NCBI GenBank assembly: GCA_964563505.1
Contig: CAZLXW010000012.1
Location: 12,539-76,538, forward strand
DNA from: UBA1351 sp964563505
Lineage (GTDB): Bacteria > Bacillota > Clostridia > Lachnospirales > Vallitaleaceae
DNA: 64,000 bases
Direction of reading: 5' to 3'
The notes beneath the pieces were generated by a model that did not search any database, had not been told where the DNA came from, and saw only the letters and a program-made list of their open reading frames with translations. This document shows, piece by piece, positions 35,587 through 45,201 of the stretch; position 1 is the first letter of the stretch, and each line of letters starts with the position of its first letter. The position numbers and the translations under genes are program-made.

Positions 35587-36465
35587 CTATGTCTTTATAT
35601 TGCTTTGGTCATTTAAATATATATTTTTATATTTGCTTGGTGATGCTCCCATTAATTTCTTAAAGATTTTATAAAAATTTGAATAGTCTTCAAAACCACA
35701 CATTTGTGCAATTTCATTAAAAGAAAGTTTGTCATTTTCAAGTAAATCCTTAGCATGCATTATGCGTTGGGAATTAATATATTCCCCTATTGAGAAACTT
35801 GTCTCGCTTTTGAATAAATGACACATATAATATTTGTTCATATAATGTTGATTGGCTAACTCGTCGAGGGAAATTTTATTCTTATAATTAAGATTAATAT
35901 CTTCTAGTAAACTTTTAACGCGAGGTTCAATTTTTCTATGAGATTTGTAGTTTTTATTGGTGGTGTAACAATAACTATATATTCTTTCGAGATGAATGAG
36001 TAGTTCTGCAATAAGGACTGTTGTCAATAAATTTTCACTAGATGCATGAGAAGAATAGGAATCAATAATACGGTTGAAAAGCTGGCTAATATAATCACGG
36101 TCAATATCGTTTGGCTTTAGATGGTTATAATAGCCTTTTTTTCTTTTAGTAAAAATATAAAATCTTGGGTGAATGTCCTTGATTGTTTGTTCGAAGTAAG
36201 CTGGACTAAATAATATAAATTGTCTACCGCATGGGTCTGCATTAATTGTAGATGGACGGTGAACTTCAGAAGCATTGGTGATGATAATGTCCCCTTTTTT
36301 TAAATCATAATAAGATCCCTCAATAGAATAACGAATATTATCAGTTGTTGCTAAAAATATTTCAAAAGAATTATGGATATGTATATTAACATTACAAGTG
36401 TCCGTAAGCAAGTTACCGATGAAATAAGGATTTGGGTTTAGAAAAAAATTAGTAATATATTCCAT
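35587..36465 (-). CDS. AraC-family regulator with cupin sensor domain
   Basis: This 292-residue protein has an N-terminal cupin (NVNIHIHNSFEIFLATTDN, then GDIIITNASEVHRPS) and a C-terminal AraC domain (ISLDELANQHYMNKYYMCHL and FNEIAQMCGFEDYSNFYKIF). It diverges from the ABC importer/GH88/DUF2264 operon across 230 bases and is the probable activator of that operon. It converges with the GH2 gene, with 9 bases between the stops. Confidence 0.83.
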   Translation of the reverse strand: MEYITNFFLNPNPYFIGNLLTDTCNVNIHIHNSFEIFLATTDNIRYSIEGSYYDLKKGDIIITNASEVHRPSTINADPCGRQFILFSPAYFEQTIKDIHPRFYIFTKRKKGYYNHLKPNDIDRDYISQLFNRIIDSYSSHASSENLLTTVLIAELLIHLERIYSYCYTTNKNYKSHRKIEPRVKSLLEDINLNYKNKISLDELANQHYMNKYYMCHLFKSETSFSIGEYINSQRIMHAKDLLENDKLSFNEIAQMCGFEDYSNFYKIFKKLMGASPSKYKNIYLNDQSNIKT

Positions 36466-36567
36466 TTTTAGATTAATTATCCTCCTTTATATAGCAATAT
36501 TGGCAAAGTATTTAACAAGAAGTACTATGGTGGTAATGAGAAAGAACGTGTAATATAGTATACATAA

Positions 36568-36586
36568 GTTGTTTAAGAAAAACAAC
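36568..36586. promoter_or_regulatory. Inverted repeat in the AraC/ABC divergent region
   Basis: GTTGTTT (36568-36574) and AAACAAC (36580-36586) form a perfect 7-bp dyad with a 5-base gap, about 110 bases before the permease start codon. It is a candidate regulator-binding site. I could not fix a confident promoter for either gene in the 230-base gap. Confidence 0.35.
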
Positions 36587-36695
36587 ATAATCATATTGAC
36601 TATATTGTTGAGTGATTTCTAGAGTAAGAGAATGATTGCTGAACGTGTCAATGGAGATTCAGCAGGCAAATATATAATTTTTGAGGAGGTTAAAA

Positions 36696-37589
36696 ATGAA
36701 TTCAGCAAAGTCAAAAAGAAAAGAAACGTTAATGGGATTGATATTTATATCGCCAGGGCTTTTGGGTTTCATATTCTTTATTCTAATTCCAGTTTTTGCA
36801 TCAATTATCGTGAGTTTCACTAAATGGAATTTTCTTCAAGGGTTTGATGCAATGACGTTTGTTGGTTTAAGAAACTATATACGAATGTTTTCAGATGATT
36901 GGTTTTTAGTATCATACAAAAACAATATTCTATTTACCTTGATTACAGTACCGGTGTTAATCGCTATAGGATTAATCATGGCGGAGATGCTAAATAGGTA
37001 TGTGTTTGGGAACCAAGCGATTCGAATTATGATGTTTATACCCTATATTGCGAGTATAGTAGCAGTAGCGGCAGTATGGCAAGTTATATTTCACCCAAGT
37101 TACGGACCGGTTAATCAATTTCTGATTTCAATGGGTGTTGAGAATCCACCAAAATGGTTTGTCGACTATAAGTGGTCTTTGTATACGATTATGATTGTAT
37201 ATATATGGCAGCAGTTAGGTTACACCATGATTGTCTATATAGCAGGATTGAAATCAGTACCTAGTGAGCTGTATGAAGCAGCCTCTATTGATGGGGCAGG
37301 GCCTATCCGACAGTTTTTATATGTCACGGTGCCTCTAGTTTCTCCAACAACTTTTTTCTTGACCATTATGGGTATTATTGGATCGTTTAGAGTGTTTGAT
37401 CATATAAGTCTTTTGACAAATGGAGGGCCGGGAAACTCAAGTTCAGTTATGGCTTTTTATATTTATAGAAAAGCCTTTGATGATTTTCAAGTCGGATATG
37501 CGAATGCACTTGCTTGGGCGCTCTTTGTCTTAATATTTATTGTAACACTTATTCAATTTAAATTCCAAAGTAAATTTACGAATGAGTAG
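36696..37589 (+). CDS. ABC sugar transporter permease, MalF/LplB-type
   Basis: ATG 36696 is chosen over TTG 36681 because GAGGAGGT ends five bases before it. The roughly 297-residue protein has six membrane segments and the EAA loop YEAASIDGAGPIRQFLYVTV near residues 193-212. It pairs with the next permease. The operon has no ATPase gene. Neighbouring GH88 and DUF2264 genes point to an oligosaccharide with a terminal unsaturated or saturated uronic acid as cargo. Confidence 0.85.
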   Translation: MNSAKSKRKETLMGLIFISPGLLGFIFFILIPVFASIIVSFTKWNFLQGFDAMTFVGLRNYIRMFSDDWFLVSYKNNILFTLITVPVLIAIGLIMAEMLNRYVFGNQAIRIMMFIPYIASIVAVAAVWQVIFHPSYGPVNQFLISMGVENPPKWFVDYKWSLYTIMIVYIWQQLGYTMIVYIAGLKSVPSELYEAASIDGAGPIRQFLYVTVPLVSPTTFFLTIMGIIGSFRVFDHISLLTNGGPGNSSSVMAFYIYRKAFDDFQVGYANALAWALFVLIFIVTLIQFKFQSKFTNE

Positions 37590-37602
37590 GGGGGAGAATG
37601 CA

Positions 37603-38460
37603 ATGAATGTAGCTGTTTTAAAGAAAAGAAGAAAAAAGATTTCAATAGGTAAATGGATTGTAACCGTTTTGTTTTGGATTGTAGGAGTCTCTATGTTAAT
37701 GCCCTTGGTATGGATGATTTCAACATCTATGAAATTTGAGGCCGATGTATTTACCTTTCCGATTCAATGGATTCCAACACGGTTTAATGCGATTGAAAAT
37801 TATAATACCGTTTGGGGCGAACAATACAATTTTGCCATGTATTACTGGAATTCTATAAAAGTAACAATATTAACCACCTTGGCACAAGTCGTGGTTTCGG
37901 CTATGGGAGCATATGGATTCTCAAAGATTAAATGGAAGTATAGGGATCAATTATTTCTTTTATATTTAGCAACGATGATGATACCACCTCAAGTTACAAT
38001 TGTTTCTAGGTTTATGATTAATAAGTTTTTGGGATTATATGATACACATTTAGGTATCATACTCATGTTGTCATTTAGTGTGTATGGCGTGTTTTTATTA
38101 AGACAAGCAATGACAGCAATACCGGAATCTTTATCAGAGTCAGCCAGAATCGATGGGGCAGGACATTTTACAATTTTTGCACGAATTATTTTACCATTAA
38201 CAAAGCCATCTTTAGCGACACTCGCAATATTAAAGTTTGTTTGGACTTGGAATGACTATCAAACACCCTTGGTATTTTTGAATAGTAGAGAATTATATAC
38301 GATTCAGTTGGGGATGAAACAATTCCAAACCGAAGCCGGTAGTTATTATAGTTTGATTATGGCAGCAGCTGTTTCAGCTATCATTCCTTTAGTGATTTTT
38401 TTCCTTATGGGACAAAGGCATGTTATAGATGGTATTGCATCTGGGGCAGTAAAGGGATAA
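37603..38460 (+). CDS. ABC sugar transporter permease, MalG/YtcP-type
   Basis: ATG 37603 is preferred, six bases after GGGGGGAG; an ATG at 37582 overlaps the preceding gene but lacks such a site. The roughly 285-residue protein has six membrane segments and the EAA loop SESARIDGAGHFTIFARIIL. It forms the channel with the previous permease, and the solute-binding protein follows 56 bases later. Confidence 0.85.
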   Translation: MNVAVLKKRRKKISIGKWIVTVLFWIVGVSMLMPLVWMISTSMKFEADVFTFPIQWIPTRFNAIENYNTVWGEQYNFAMYYWNSIKVTILTTLAQVVVSAMGAYGFSKIKWKYRDQLFLLYLATMMIPPQVTIVSRFMINKFLGLYDTHLGIILMLSFSVYGVFLLRQAMTAIPESLSESARIDGAGHFTIFARIILPLTKPSLATLAILKFVWTWNDYQTPLVFLNSRELYTIQLGMKQFQTEAGSYYSLIMAAAVSAIIPLVIFFLMGQRHVIDGIASGAVKG

Positions 38461-38516
38461 GAAAATCAGTGGGAACCAAATTAATTAAGTTTAATATATT
38501 ATAAAAGGAGAGAAAG

Positions 38517-39884
38517 ATGATGAAAAAAAGTATTATGTTTTTATTGGTGTTGACCTTGATTCTAGGAATATTTTCCGGATGTGGACAAGACGCAGATGAA
38601 AGTAATGATGGTGAAACTGCAAGCACAAATAGTGCGAGTGAAAATGAATCAACAACAGAAGAGAAAATCACAATCAAATTTTTAACTTGGCAGAATCACT
38701 TAGAAGAAGGAGACAACAGGGTAGTGGAAGCTTATGAGAAAGAAAATCCCAATGTTAATGTCGTTTTTGAATACTATGGAGATCGAAACGTTACAGAGTA
38801 TGGAAACAAAGTAGACTTAATGATTATGGCTGGTGATGAAATGGATATTCTAGGACAGGCGGGATATGGTGGAATGGCAGAGAAAGCCATGGCAGGTGTC
38901 TACTATCCGATGGATGAATTTATCGAAGCAGAAGGAATTGAGATAGAGGACGTATATAGTTTTACACCGAGAGTCGAAGGATCTATTTATGGCTTACCGG
39001 CAGATGTTAAATCTTTTTTTGTTATGCTTAATAAAGATTTACTTGATGCTGCAGGATTAGATGTTCCGCCATTAGACTGGACATGGGAAGATTATAGAGA
39101 ATATGCGATTGCAATGACTCAGGGTGAGGGACCTTCTAAGGTTTATGGATCTTATTTTCATACATGGGGCGTATATGCATATTTAGTTCAATTTAACACA
39201 CAATATAACAATCCATTATCAAACCCGGATGGTGGTTTTTATTTTGATGACCCGGCGCTTATTGAATGGAATAAATACAGAAAAGAATTAGAGAATGTTG
39301 ATGGCGCATCAAGGCCTTATGCAGATTCAAAAGCAATGAACGCCAATTATAGAACGGAATTTTTTAATGGACAGGCAGCAATGATTCCGACAGGATCATG
39401 GATGATTCCCGAAGTAGATGATATTGACAAATATCCACATGATTTTGTGACTACATTTGCTCCGTTGCCAAGATGGTCTGATGGAGGTACTGAAGGATTG
39501 ACAAACACAGATAGTCATTTCTACTCAATTGCAGCTCACTCAAAACATCCTGAAGAGGCATACAAATTCCTTCGTTTCTATACAACAGAAGGCATGGAAA
39601 TCCGTGGTGGCGGATTATCGGCTGAAGTAGGAGTAGATAAGATGGAGATGGTTAAGAGTTTAATGGATATTCCTGAATTATATGATATTGAGGCATTAGG
39701 AAATGTTTTGAATAATCCTGAGTGGAAAGATAATATCATTACTTATGCACCACCATATGGTGCTGCACTTGATACAATGGTAATCGAGGAAGCAGAAAAA
39801 TACTATCTTGATGTAATCACAGCGGAAGAATTAGTCGAAAACTGGGTTAGAAATGCGGAACGAATCGAAGAGGACAACGAATAA
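38517..39884 (+). CDS. ABC transporter solute-binding lipoprotein
   Basis: A signal peptide ends in lipobox GIFSGC with Cys22, followed by an acidic Ser/Thr/Glu linker and a family 1 binding domain (455 residues in all). Aromatic-rich segments such as TWQNHLEEGDN and PLDWTWEDYREY suit carbohydrate stacking. It feeds the two permeases encoded just before it. Placing the binding protein after the permeases, with a terminator-like hairpin behind it, separates the transporter from the enzyme genes. Confidence 0.85.
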   Translation: MMKKSIMFLLVLTLILGIFSGCGQDADESNDGETASTNSASENESTTEEKITIKFLTWQNHLEEGDNRVVEAYEKENPNVNVVFEYYGDRNVTEYGNKVDLMIMAGDEMDILGQAGYGGMAEKAMAGVYYPMDEFIEAEGIEIEDVYSFTPRVEGSIYGLPADVKSFFVMLNKDLLDAAGLDVPPLDWTWEDYREYAIAMTQGEGPSKVYGSYFHTWGVYAYLVQFNTQYNNPLSNPDGGFYFDDPALIEWNKYRKELENVDGASRPYADSKAMNANYRTEFFNGQAAMIPTGSWMIPEVDDIDKYPHDFVTTFAPLPRWSDGGTEGLTNTDSHFYSIAAHSKHPEEAYKFLRFYTTEGMEIRGGGLSAEVGVDKMEMVKSLMDIPELYDIEALGNVLNNPEWKDNIITYAPPYGAALDTMVIEEAEKYYLDVITAEELVENWVRNAERIEEDNE

Positions 39885-39930
39885 ATTGCATGAATCATTG
39901 CGATTAAATTAATCAATCGGTAAATAGGAG

Positions 39931-39966
39931 ATAGTGGAGATTGTATAAGTTTCTTCACTATTTTCT
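39931..39966 (+). terminator. Probable intra-operon terminator hairpin
   Basis: ATAGTGGAGA (39931-39940) pairs with TCTTCACTAT (39952-39961) with one G-U pair, loop of 11, followed by TTTCTT. It lies between the binding-protein gene and GH88 gene and may reduce read-through. Confidence 0.5.
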
Positions 39967-40036
39967 TATGAAAATATAGGGGGAAGATGTAAACTACCTA
40001 GCTGTTTAAGATTAAAGAACAAAGAAAGGATTTATA

Positions 40037-41158
40037 ATGCATAATTCAGAATGGGTTCAAGAAATAGCAAAAAAAATCAAAGAAAAAGAAACGGTTGTTG
40101 CAAAAAGAAATAAAGGCAAAATTCCATATACAACAGATGAGGGACGCTTCGATAATCAAAGCAAAGAAAATATATGTTGGTGGACCAATGGTTTTTGGGG
40201 CGGCATGATGTGGCAACTATACAAAGCCACCCAAGACGATGTGTTTCGCCAGATTGCAGAAGAGAATGAGAGACAATTAGATGCAGTACTTATGACTTCA
40301 CAAGGCCTTGATCATGATAATGGTTTTAAGTGGTTACCTACATCGGTTGCAAACTATAAAATGACCGATAATTTGACTTCAAAAAACAGAGCTTTATTAG
40401 CAGCCAATAATTTGGCCGGCCGTTATAATCTTGCAGGTTCATTTATTCGCGCATGGAATGACCATGGTGATAGTAAGAATATAGGGTGGGCGATTATTGA
40501 TTGCATGATGAATCTGCCTTTGCTATACTGGGCGTCAGAAGAAACAAAAGATCCAAGATTTAAGCATATCGCGGTCAGCCATGCAAATATGGTAGCAAAG
40601 AATTTTATCCGAGACGATGGATCGTCAAAACATATCGTCGAGTTTGATCCAAATACAGGTGACTATATCAAGTCATACGGTGGACAGGGATATGAAGAAG
40701 GTTCGTCTTGGACAAGAGGTCAAGGGTGGGCATTATATGGTTTCATCTTAAGTTATCTGCATACAAAAGATGAAAAATATCTTGAAGTTTCAAAAAAAAT
40801 TGCAGATTATTTTATTTCAAATATTCCAGAAAATGGCTTGATTCCGGTTGACTTCCATCAACCAGAAGATTGCCAATTAGAGGATTCAACAGCAAGTGCT
40901 ATTGCAGCTTGTGGCTTAATTGAAATCTCAAAAGCAATGGGATTAGATGGAAAAGACAAATATATGCAAGCGGCCCATATATTGTTAAAAACTTTAGCTG
41001 AAAAACGATTTAATTGGGATCTAGATACGGATAACCTTTTAGAAAAATGTACGGCTGCATTTCATGATAATGTTCATGAATTTGCAATCATATATGGTGA
41101 TTATTATTTTATCGAAGCAATATGGAAATTGACAGGCGAAGAACTATTTATCTGGTAA
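40037..41158 (+). CDS. GH88 unsaturated glucuronyl hydrolase
   Basis: The 373-residue (alpha/alpha)6-barrel protein has GH88 signatures: WWTNGFWGGMMWQLY, DHDNGFKWLPTSVANY with an Asp, IDCMMNLPLLYWASEETKDP with the presumed catalytic Asp, SWTRGQGWALYGF and DSTASAIAACGLIEI. These enzymes hydrate the unsaturated uronic acid left by polysaccharide lyases on glycosaminoglycan, ulvan or similar oligosaccharides, releasing it. No signal peptide is present, so it works inside the cell on imported fragments. It precedes the DUF2264 gene by 30 bases. Confidence 0.85.
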   Translation: MHNSEWVQEIAKKIKEKETVVAKRNKGKIPYTTDEGRFDNQSKENICWWTNGFWGGMMWQLYKATQDDVFRQIAEENERQLDAVLMTSQGLDHDNGFKWLPTSVANYKMTDNLTSKNRALLAANNLAGRYNLAGSFIRAWNDHGDSKNIGWAIIDCMMNLPLLYWASEETKDPRFKHIAVSHANMVAKNFIRDDGSSKHIVEFDPNTGDYIKSYGGQGYEEGSSWTRGQGWALYGFILSYLHTKDEKYLEVSKKIADYFISNIPENGLIPVDFHQPEDCQLEDSTASAIAACGLIEISKAMGLDGKDKYMQAAHILLKTLAEKRFNWDLDTDNLLEKCTAAFHDNVHEFAIIYGDYYFIEAIWKLTGEELFIW

Positions 41159-41188
41159 GAAGAAGGAGAGGATAATGGTGGTAAGAAA

Positions 41189-43243
41189 ATGATATTCGAA
41201 CCGAAGCATCTAGACTATGAGTTAAGCCCATATACGGGGATGACAAGAGAAACATGGCTTGAAGCATGTGCGTATCTTTTAGGTGGAATTTTCAAGCATA
41301 TCAAGACACTCGATGATCCTGTGGTAATGCCTAGAACGGAAAGAGATGTAACCTATCCGCATAAAGAATCCACAGGGTTATCCAGAGAAGTAGAAGAAAA
41401 GGCGGAATATTTTGAAGGACTTGCTAGGACATTTTTTGTTGCAGCACAAATTATTCATGAAGATCCAACCACGGTAATTAGTGGACATAATATAAGAGAT
41501 TATTATAAGAAACAAGTCTTAAAATCAGTGACTAAGGGTGATCCTAATTATGTGGGACGTTACGAAGAGTTCTATGAACGGGCGAAAGATACGGACCCAT
41601 TTAGGCCTTTTCAACAAACAGTAGAAGCTTGTGCTTTAGTTATATGTCTGGAGAACACAAAGGAAGAAATCTGGAATACGTATACAAAAGAAGAGCAAGA
41701 TAAAATTGCAGACTTCTTACTTGGTTTTGGTCATGGAAATACTGTGCCTCAGAATTGGCGTTTGTTTAACATGATTATCTTAGCTTTTTTGAATAAAAAA
41801 GGTTATGACATAGATCATGATATTATGCGTGATCATGCGCAGAATATTTTAAATTATTACACCGGAGATGGGTGGTATAGAGATGGTCACTCATTTGATT
41901 ATTATTCATGTTGGGCATTTAATGTATATGGCCCTATTTGGAATACTTGGTATGGATATGAACATGAACCCTTACTAGCAAAACAATTTGAAGATAATAG
42001 TAATAAGTTAATGGAGACATATGCAGATTATTTTGATCGTGATGGATTTGTAAATATGTGGGGACGAAGTAATATTTATCGAAATGCGGCAACCTCGCCT
42101 TTAGATGCTAACTTTCTCCTTAAAAATCCTCAAATGGATCCCGGTCTTGCTAGACGGATTGCTTCAGGGGCGCTACTTCAGTTTTTTACAAGGGAAGATT
42201 TTTTATGTAATGGAGTACCTTCATTGGGTTTCTATGGTCAGTTTAAGCCTCTAGTTCAAGGATATTCCTGCGCGGAGTCCCCTTTATGGTTTGGAAAGGC
42301 ATTTTTGTGTCTTCATTTTCCCAAAGACCATCCCTTTTGGACGGCTAAAGAAAATAATGGAATATGGGAAAAGTTAGAAGCAAATGCAGTCAAAGAAACA
42401 ACACTTGATGGACCCGCCTTATGTTTTACTAATCATGAAGCTAATGGAGAAACCATCCTTAGAACCGGTAAAATACTTAAAAAGAGTGATGATGATAATA
42501 GCCTGTGGAACTATGGAAAATTAAGCTATAATAGCAAATATCCATGGGAATCAGCACCTAGCGATTTAGTAGAATCCCAACAATATGTTTTAGAAGATTT
42601 GACATCAAATAAAGTCGAGAAAGCCAATGCGATTTTTTGGCATGGTAATAATGAAGGCATCTTATATCGTCGACAATTTTTTGATTTTAAATTAGATAAA
42701 GAAACCATGTGGATGCAAGCCATGAATCTATCGGATTTTCCGGTAGCAAACGGTTTGATTCGAGTGGACAAGGTTAGATTGTATAGACGTCCAGTATCAT
42801 TAACTTTAGGCGCATATGGTTTTCCTGATAATAGTACTGAGATTAAGCATTATGAAAAAGACGGTGCCAAAGCCATTGTATTAAAAGGTCATGATTATAC
42901 AGGTAAAGAGAAGCAGCTTGCCATGACCATCTTTGATGGATGGGAGAGCATTGATTTAATTCACAGTGAGGAAACGAATCCTGACTCACCAAAATCCATA
43001 ATTATCTTTGGGAAAGCAAAAAAACAAAAACAATATGGTTATGAACCCTATGTCATGATTTCTCAAGTAATTACCAAAGAAAGTTTAGAAGATTTTACAG
43101 AAAATGAGATTTTTCCGATTTCATCTGTAGCCTACACAGATAAGGAAAAGTGTGGCGGTTATGGACCGGTGAAGATAGCTTTAAAAAATGGTACGAGTAA
43201 GACCATCATCTATGAAGGCATTGAAGGAAAGTTAATGTTATAA
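41189..43243 (+). CDS. DUF2264-domain putative glycoside hydrolase
   Basis: The 684-residue protein matches DUF2264: an N-terminal helical toroid (residues 10-400, with FEGLARTFFVAA, NWRLFNMIIL, YRDGHSFDYYSCWAFNVYG and NMWGRSNIYRNAA) and a C-terminal beta-sandwich. Homologues sit in uronic-acid polysaccharide loci, and I recall the family being linked to a beta-glucuronidase GH class (GH154), which should be verified. There is no signal peptide. It ends the importer/GH88 operon before a strong terminator and likely acts on a uronide released there. Confidence 0.72.
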   Translation: MIFEPKHLDYELSPYTGMTRETWLEACAYLLGGIFKHIKTLDDPVVMPRTERDVTYPHKESTGLSREVEEKAEYFEGLARTFFVAAQIIHEDPTTVISGHNIRDYYKKQVLKSVTKGDPNYVGRYEEFYERAKDTDPFRPFQQTVEACALVICLENTKEEIWNTYTKEEQDKIADFLLGFGHGNTVPQNWRLFNMIILAFLNKKGYDIDHDIMRDHAQNILNYYTGDGWYRDGHSFDYYSCWAFNVYGPIWNTWYGYEHEPLLAKQFEDNSNKLMETYADYFDRDGFVNMWGRSNIYRNAATSPLDANFLLKNPQMDPGLARRIASGALLQFFTREDFLCNGVPSLGFYGQFKPLVQGYSCAESPLWFGKAFLCLHFPKDHPFWTAKENNGIWEKLEANAVKETTLDGPALCFTNHEANGETILRTGKILKKSDDDNSLWNYGKLSYNSKYPWESAPSDLVESQQYVLEDLTSNKVEKANAIFWHGNNEGILYRRQFFDFKLDKETMWMQAMNLSDFPVANGLIRVDKVRLYRRPVSLTLGAYGFPDNSTEIKHYEKDGAKAIVLKGHDYTGKEKQLAMTIFDGWESIDLIHSEETNPDSPKSIIIFGKAKKQKQYGYEPYVMISQVITKESLEDFTENEIFPISSVAYTDKEKCGGYGPVKIALKNGTSKTIIYEGIEGKLML

Positions 43244-43265
43244 ATCTCCTTTTCTTGCTACAAAA

Positions 43266-43318
43266 AAGTCCTTGACCTTTCTGCTTTTAAACCTAGCAGA
43301 AAGGTCAAGGGCTTTTCC
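43266..43318 (+). terminator. Strong intrinsic terminator
   Basis: CCTTGACCTTTCTGC (43270-43284) and GCAGAAAGGTCAAGG (43296-43310) make a perfect 15-bp stem with an 11-base loop, flanked by an A-run and a short GCTTTT tail. A diverged relative occurs at 54090-54150. Confidence 0.88.
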
Positions 43319-43409
43319 TCGACAAACGGAGGAATAATTGACACCTATATTTCCATTTAGTACAATGAGGTTATAAAGATACTATTTTGTATAAAGAGGA
43401 GAATACTCA

Positions 43410-44255
43410 ATGAATATGAAGTTTTCAATAGAAGAAGCAGTAAGTAAAAGATACAGTGTGAGAAATTACTCTGACCAAGTTATAGAAGAGCAATTAAAAA
43501 ATGAGATTCAGGATTTTGTCGCTCATTTAGAAAATCCCTTTGGTCCACAAGTAAAGTTTCATTATTTAGAATTTCAAGATGGAGACAAAAATGAAAAACT
43601 TGGAACCTATGGTGTCATTAAAGGCGCAAAGAACTATATAGGTGCGACCATCCAGAACAAACCGGAGGCCCTTTTGGCCTTAGGGTACGAGTTTGAAACC
43701 TTAATTCTTTACTTGGCAAGCGTGGATATTGGCACATGTTGGTTAGGGGGAACCTTTGACCGCAAAGGATTTGCCAACGCTATGAATGTAGGTGACGATG
43801 AGCTGTTTCCAATTATTACACCATATGGTTATGCTGCAGAGAAAAAGCACATTAAGGAATTAGCCATGCGTAAAATGATTAAAGCGGACCAAAGAAAAGA
43901 GTGGGAAGAGCTTTTTTATAAGAATGATTTTTCGACCCCGCTGGCGAAAGAAACAGCCGGTGAGTTTGCCTTTGCACTTGAAATGGTTCGATTAGGACCC
44001 TCAGCGTCCAATAAACAACCATGGAGGCTTGTCATTGAAGAAGACACGGTGCATTTTTATGAATATAGTACACCGGGCTATAGTAAAAGTTTTTCCTATG
44101 ATATTCAACGAATAGATATGGGAATAGCGGCAGCGCATTTTGACCATGCGGTTAAAGAAGAAGGATTCAAGGGAACATTTGAAGTCCAAGAAGAACCTAA
44201 GATAGAGCTTCCGAAAAATATTAACTACGTCTTTTCCTGGAAACCGATTCAATAA
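43410..44255 (+). CDS. Nitroreductase-family (TM1586-like) protein
   Basis: This 281-residue protein is a fused double nitroreductase-like chain as in TM1586. The opening is SKRYSVRNYSDQ near residues 12-23, with a second half containing RLGPSASNKQPWRLVIEED near residues 191-209. It should bind FMN. The conserved SASNKQPW segment is the FMN-contacting motif. It begins an operon 12 bases before a sugar-isomerase-like gene. Substrate unknown. Confidence 0.78.
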   Translation: MNMKFSIEEAVSKRYSVRNYSDQVIEEQLKNEIQDFVAHLENPFGPQVKFHYLEFQDGDKNEKLGTYGVIKGAKNYIGATIQNKPEALLALGYEFETLILYLASVDIGTCWLGGTFDRKGFANAMNVGDDELFPIITPYGYAAEKKHIKELAMRKMIKADQRKEWEELFYKNDFSTPLAKETAGEFAFALEMVRLGPSASNKQPWRLVIEEDTVHFYEYSTPGYSKSFSYDIQRIDMGIAAAHFDHAVKEEGFKGTFEVQEEPKIELPKNINYVFSWKPIQ

Positions 44256-44266
44256 GGAGTGATAAA

Positions 44267-45172
44267 GTGAAAGAAAGTATTCATAAGTTTTTTAAGATTG
44301 GAACCATTCATTGGATGAGTTATCCGCCTGCAAGATATGACTATATGAAATCCTTACATAAGATTTTAGCGGATGATTTTTTCGATGCGATTGAGATTAC
44401 AAAAATCGACGATGAAGAGCTGCGGGAAAAAACGAAAGGCCTATTGGCTCAATCGCATATGACGATTTGTTATGGTGCACAGCCGACGCTTTTGTCCTCA
44501 GGGCTTAATCCCAATGATCTTGATGAAGACAAAAGAGCATGTGCAGAAAAAGTATTAATAGAAGCGGTAGATGAGGCGAAGTATTTAGGGTCTAAAGGCA
44601 TTGCTTTTTTAGCCGGAAAATGGACTGAAGAAACAAAAGACCAGAACTATAGCCAGCTATTAAAAACAACGATTCATGTATGCCAATATGCGGCGACCAA
44701 AGACATGACCGTGAATTTAGAAGTTTTTGATTATGATTTAGATAAAGCTGTTCTCATAGGACCGGCACCTTATGCAGCAAAGTTCGCACAAGAGGTTCGT
44801 CGTGAGTGTGATAATTTTGGCCTTTTAGTTGATTTATCCCATTTTCCGATAACCTATGAATCAAGTAAATTTGTGATACAAACATTAAAACCCTATATTA
44901 ACCACTTGCATATTGGTAACGCCGTTGTAAAAGAAGGTTATCCAGCTTATGGTGATAAGCATCCAAGATTTGGCTATCCAAATAGTGCCAATGATACAAA
45001 AGAATTATTGGACTTTTTTAAAGTGTTAAAAGCAGAAGGGTTTTTCAAGGAAAACACACCATTTGTTTTGTCAATGGAAGTAACCCCAACTCCGGATGAC
45101 GATGCAGATATTGTTGTAGCAAATACAAAACGTGTTATTCATCGTGCATGGGCATTATTAGATGATGAGTAA
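44267..45172 (+). CDS. Sugar phosphate isomerase/epimerase-like TIM-barrel protein
   Basis: The GTG start at 44267 follows AAGGAGTG. The 301-residue protein belongs to the AP-endonuclease-2/xylose-isomerase-like superfamily, with metal-ligand candidates in NLEVFDYD (Glu), LLVDLSHFPI (Asp, His), NHLHIGN (His) and LSMEVTPTP (Glu). Members epimerise or isomerise keto-sugars or inositol derivatives. It lies in an operon with a 2-hydroxyacid dehydrogenase and cupin. That set suggests catabolism of a sugar acid or ketose, but the substrate cannot be named. Confidence 0.75.
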   Translation: MKESIHKFFKIGTIHWMSYPPARYDYMKSLHKILADDFFDAIEITKIDDEELREKTKGLLAQSHMTICYGAQPTLLSSGLNPNDLDEDKRACAEKVLIEAVDEAKYLGSKGIAFLAGKWTEETKDQNYSQLLKTTIHVCQYAATKDMTVNLEVFDYDLDKAVLIGPAPYAAKFAQEVRRECDNFGLLVDLSHFPITYESSKFVIQTLKPYINHLHIGNAVVKEGYPAYGDKHPRFGYPNSANDTKELLDFFKVLKAEGFFKENTPFVLSMEVTPTPDDDADIVVANTKRVIHRAWALLDDE

Positions 45173-45201
45173 AAGATAAATGCAGAAGAAAGGTTTGGCA
45201 T

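Noticed and set aside
36632..36823. A 63-residue frame before the ABC permease gene
   Set aside because: It overlaps the permease in another frame, has no convincing ribosome binding site and no recognisable features.
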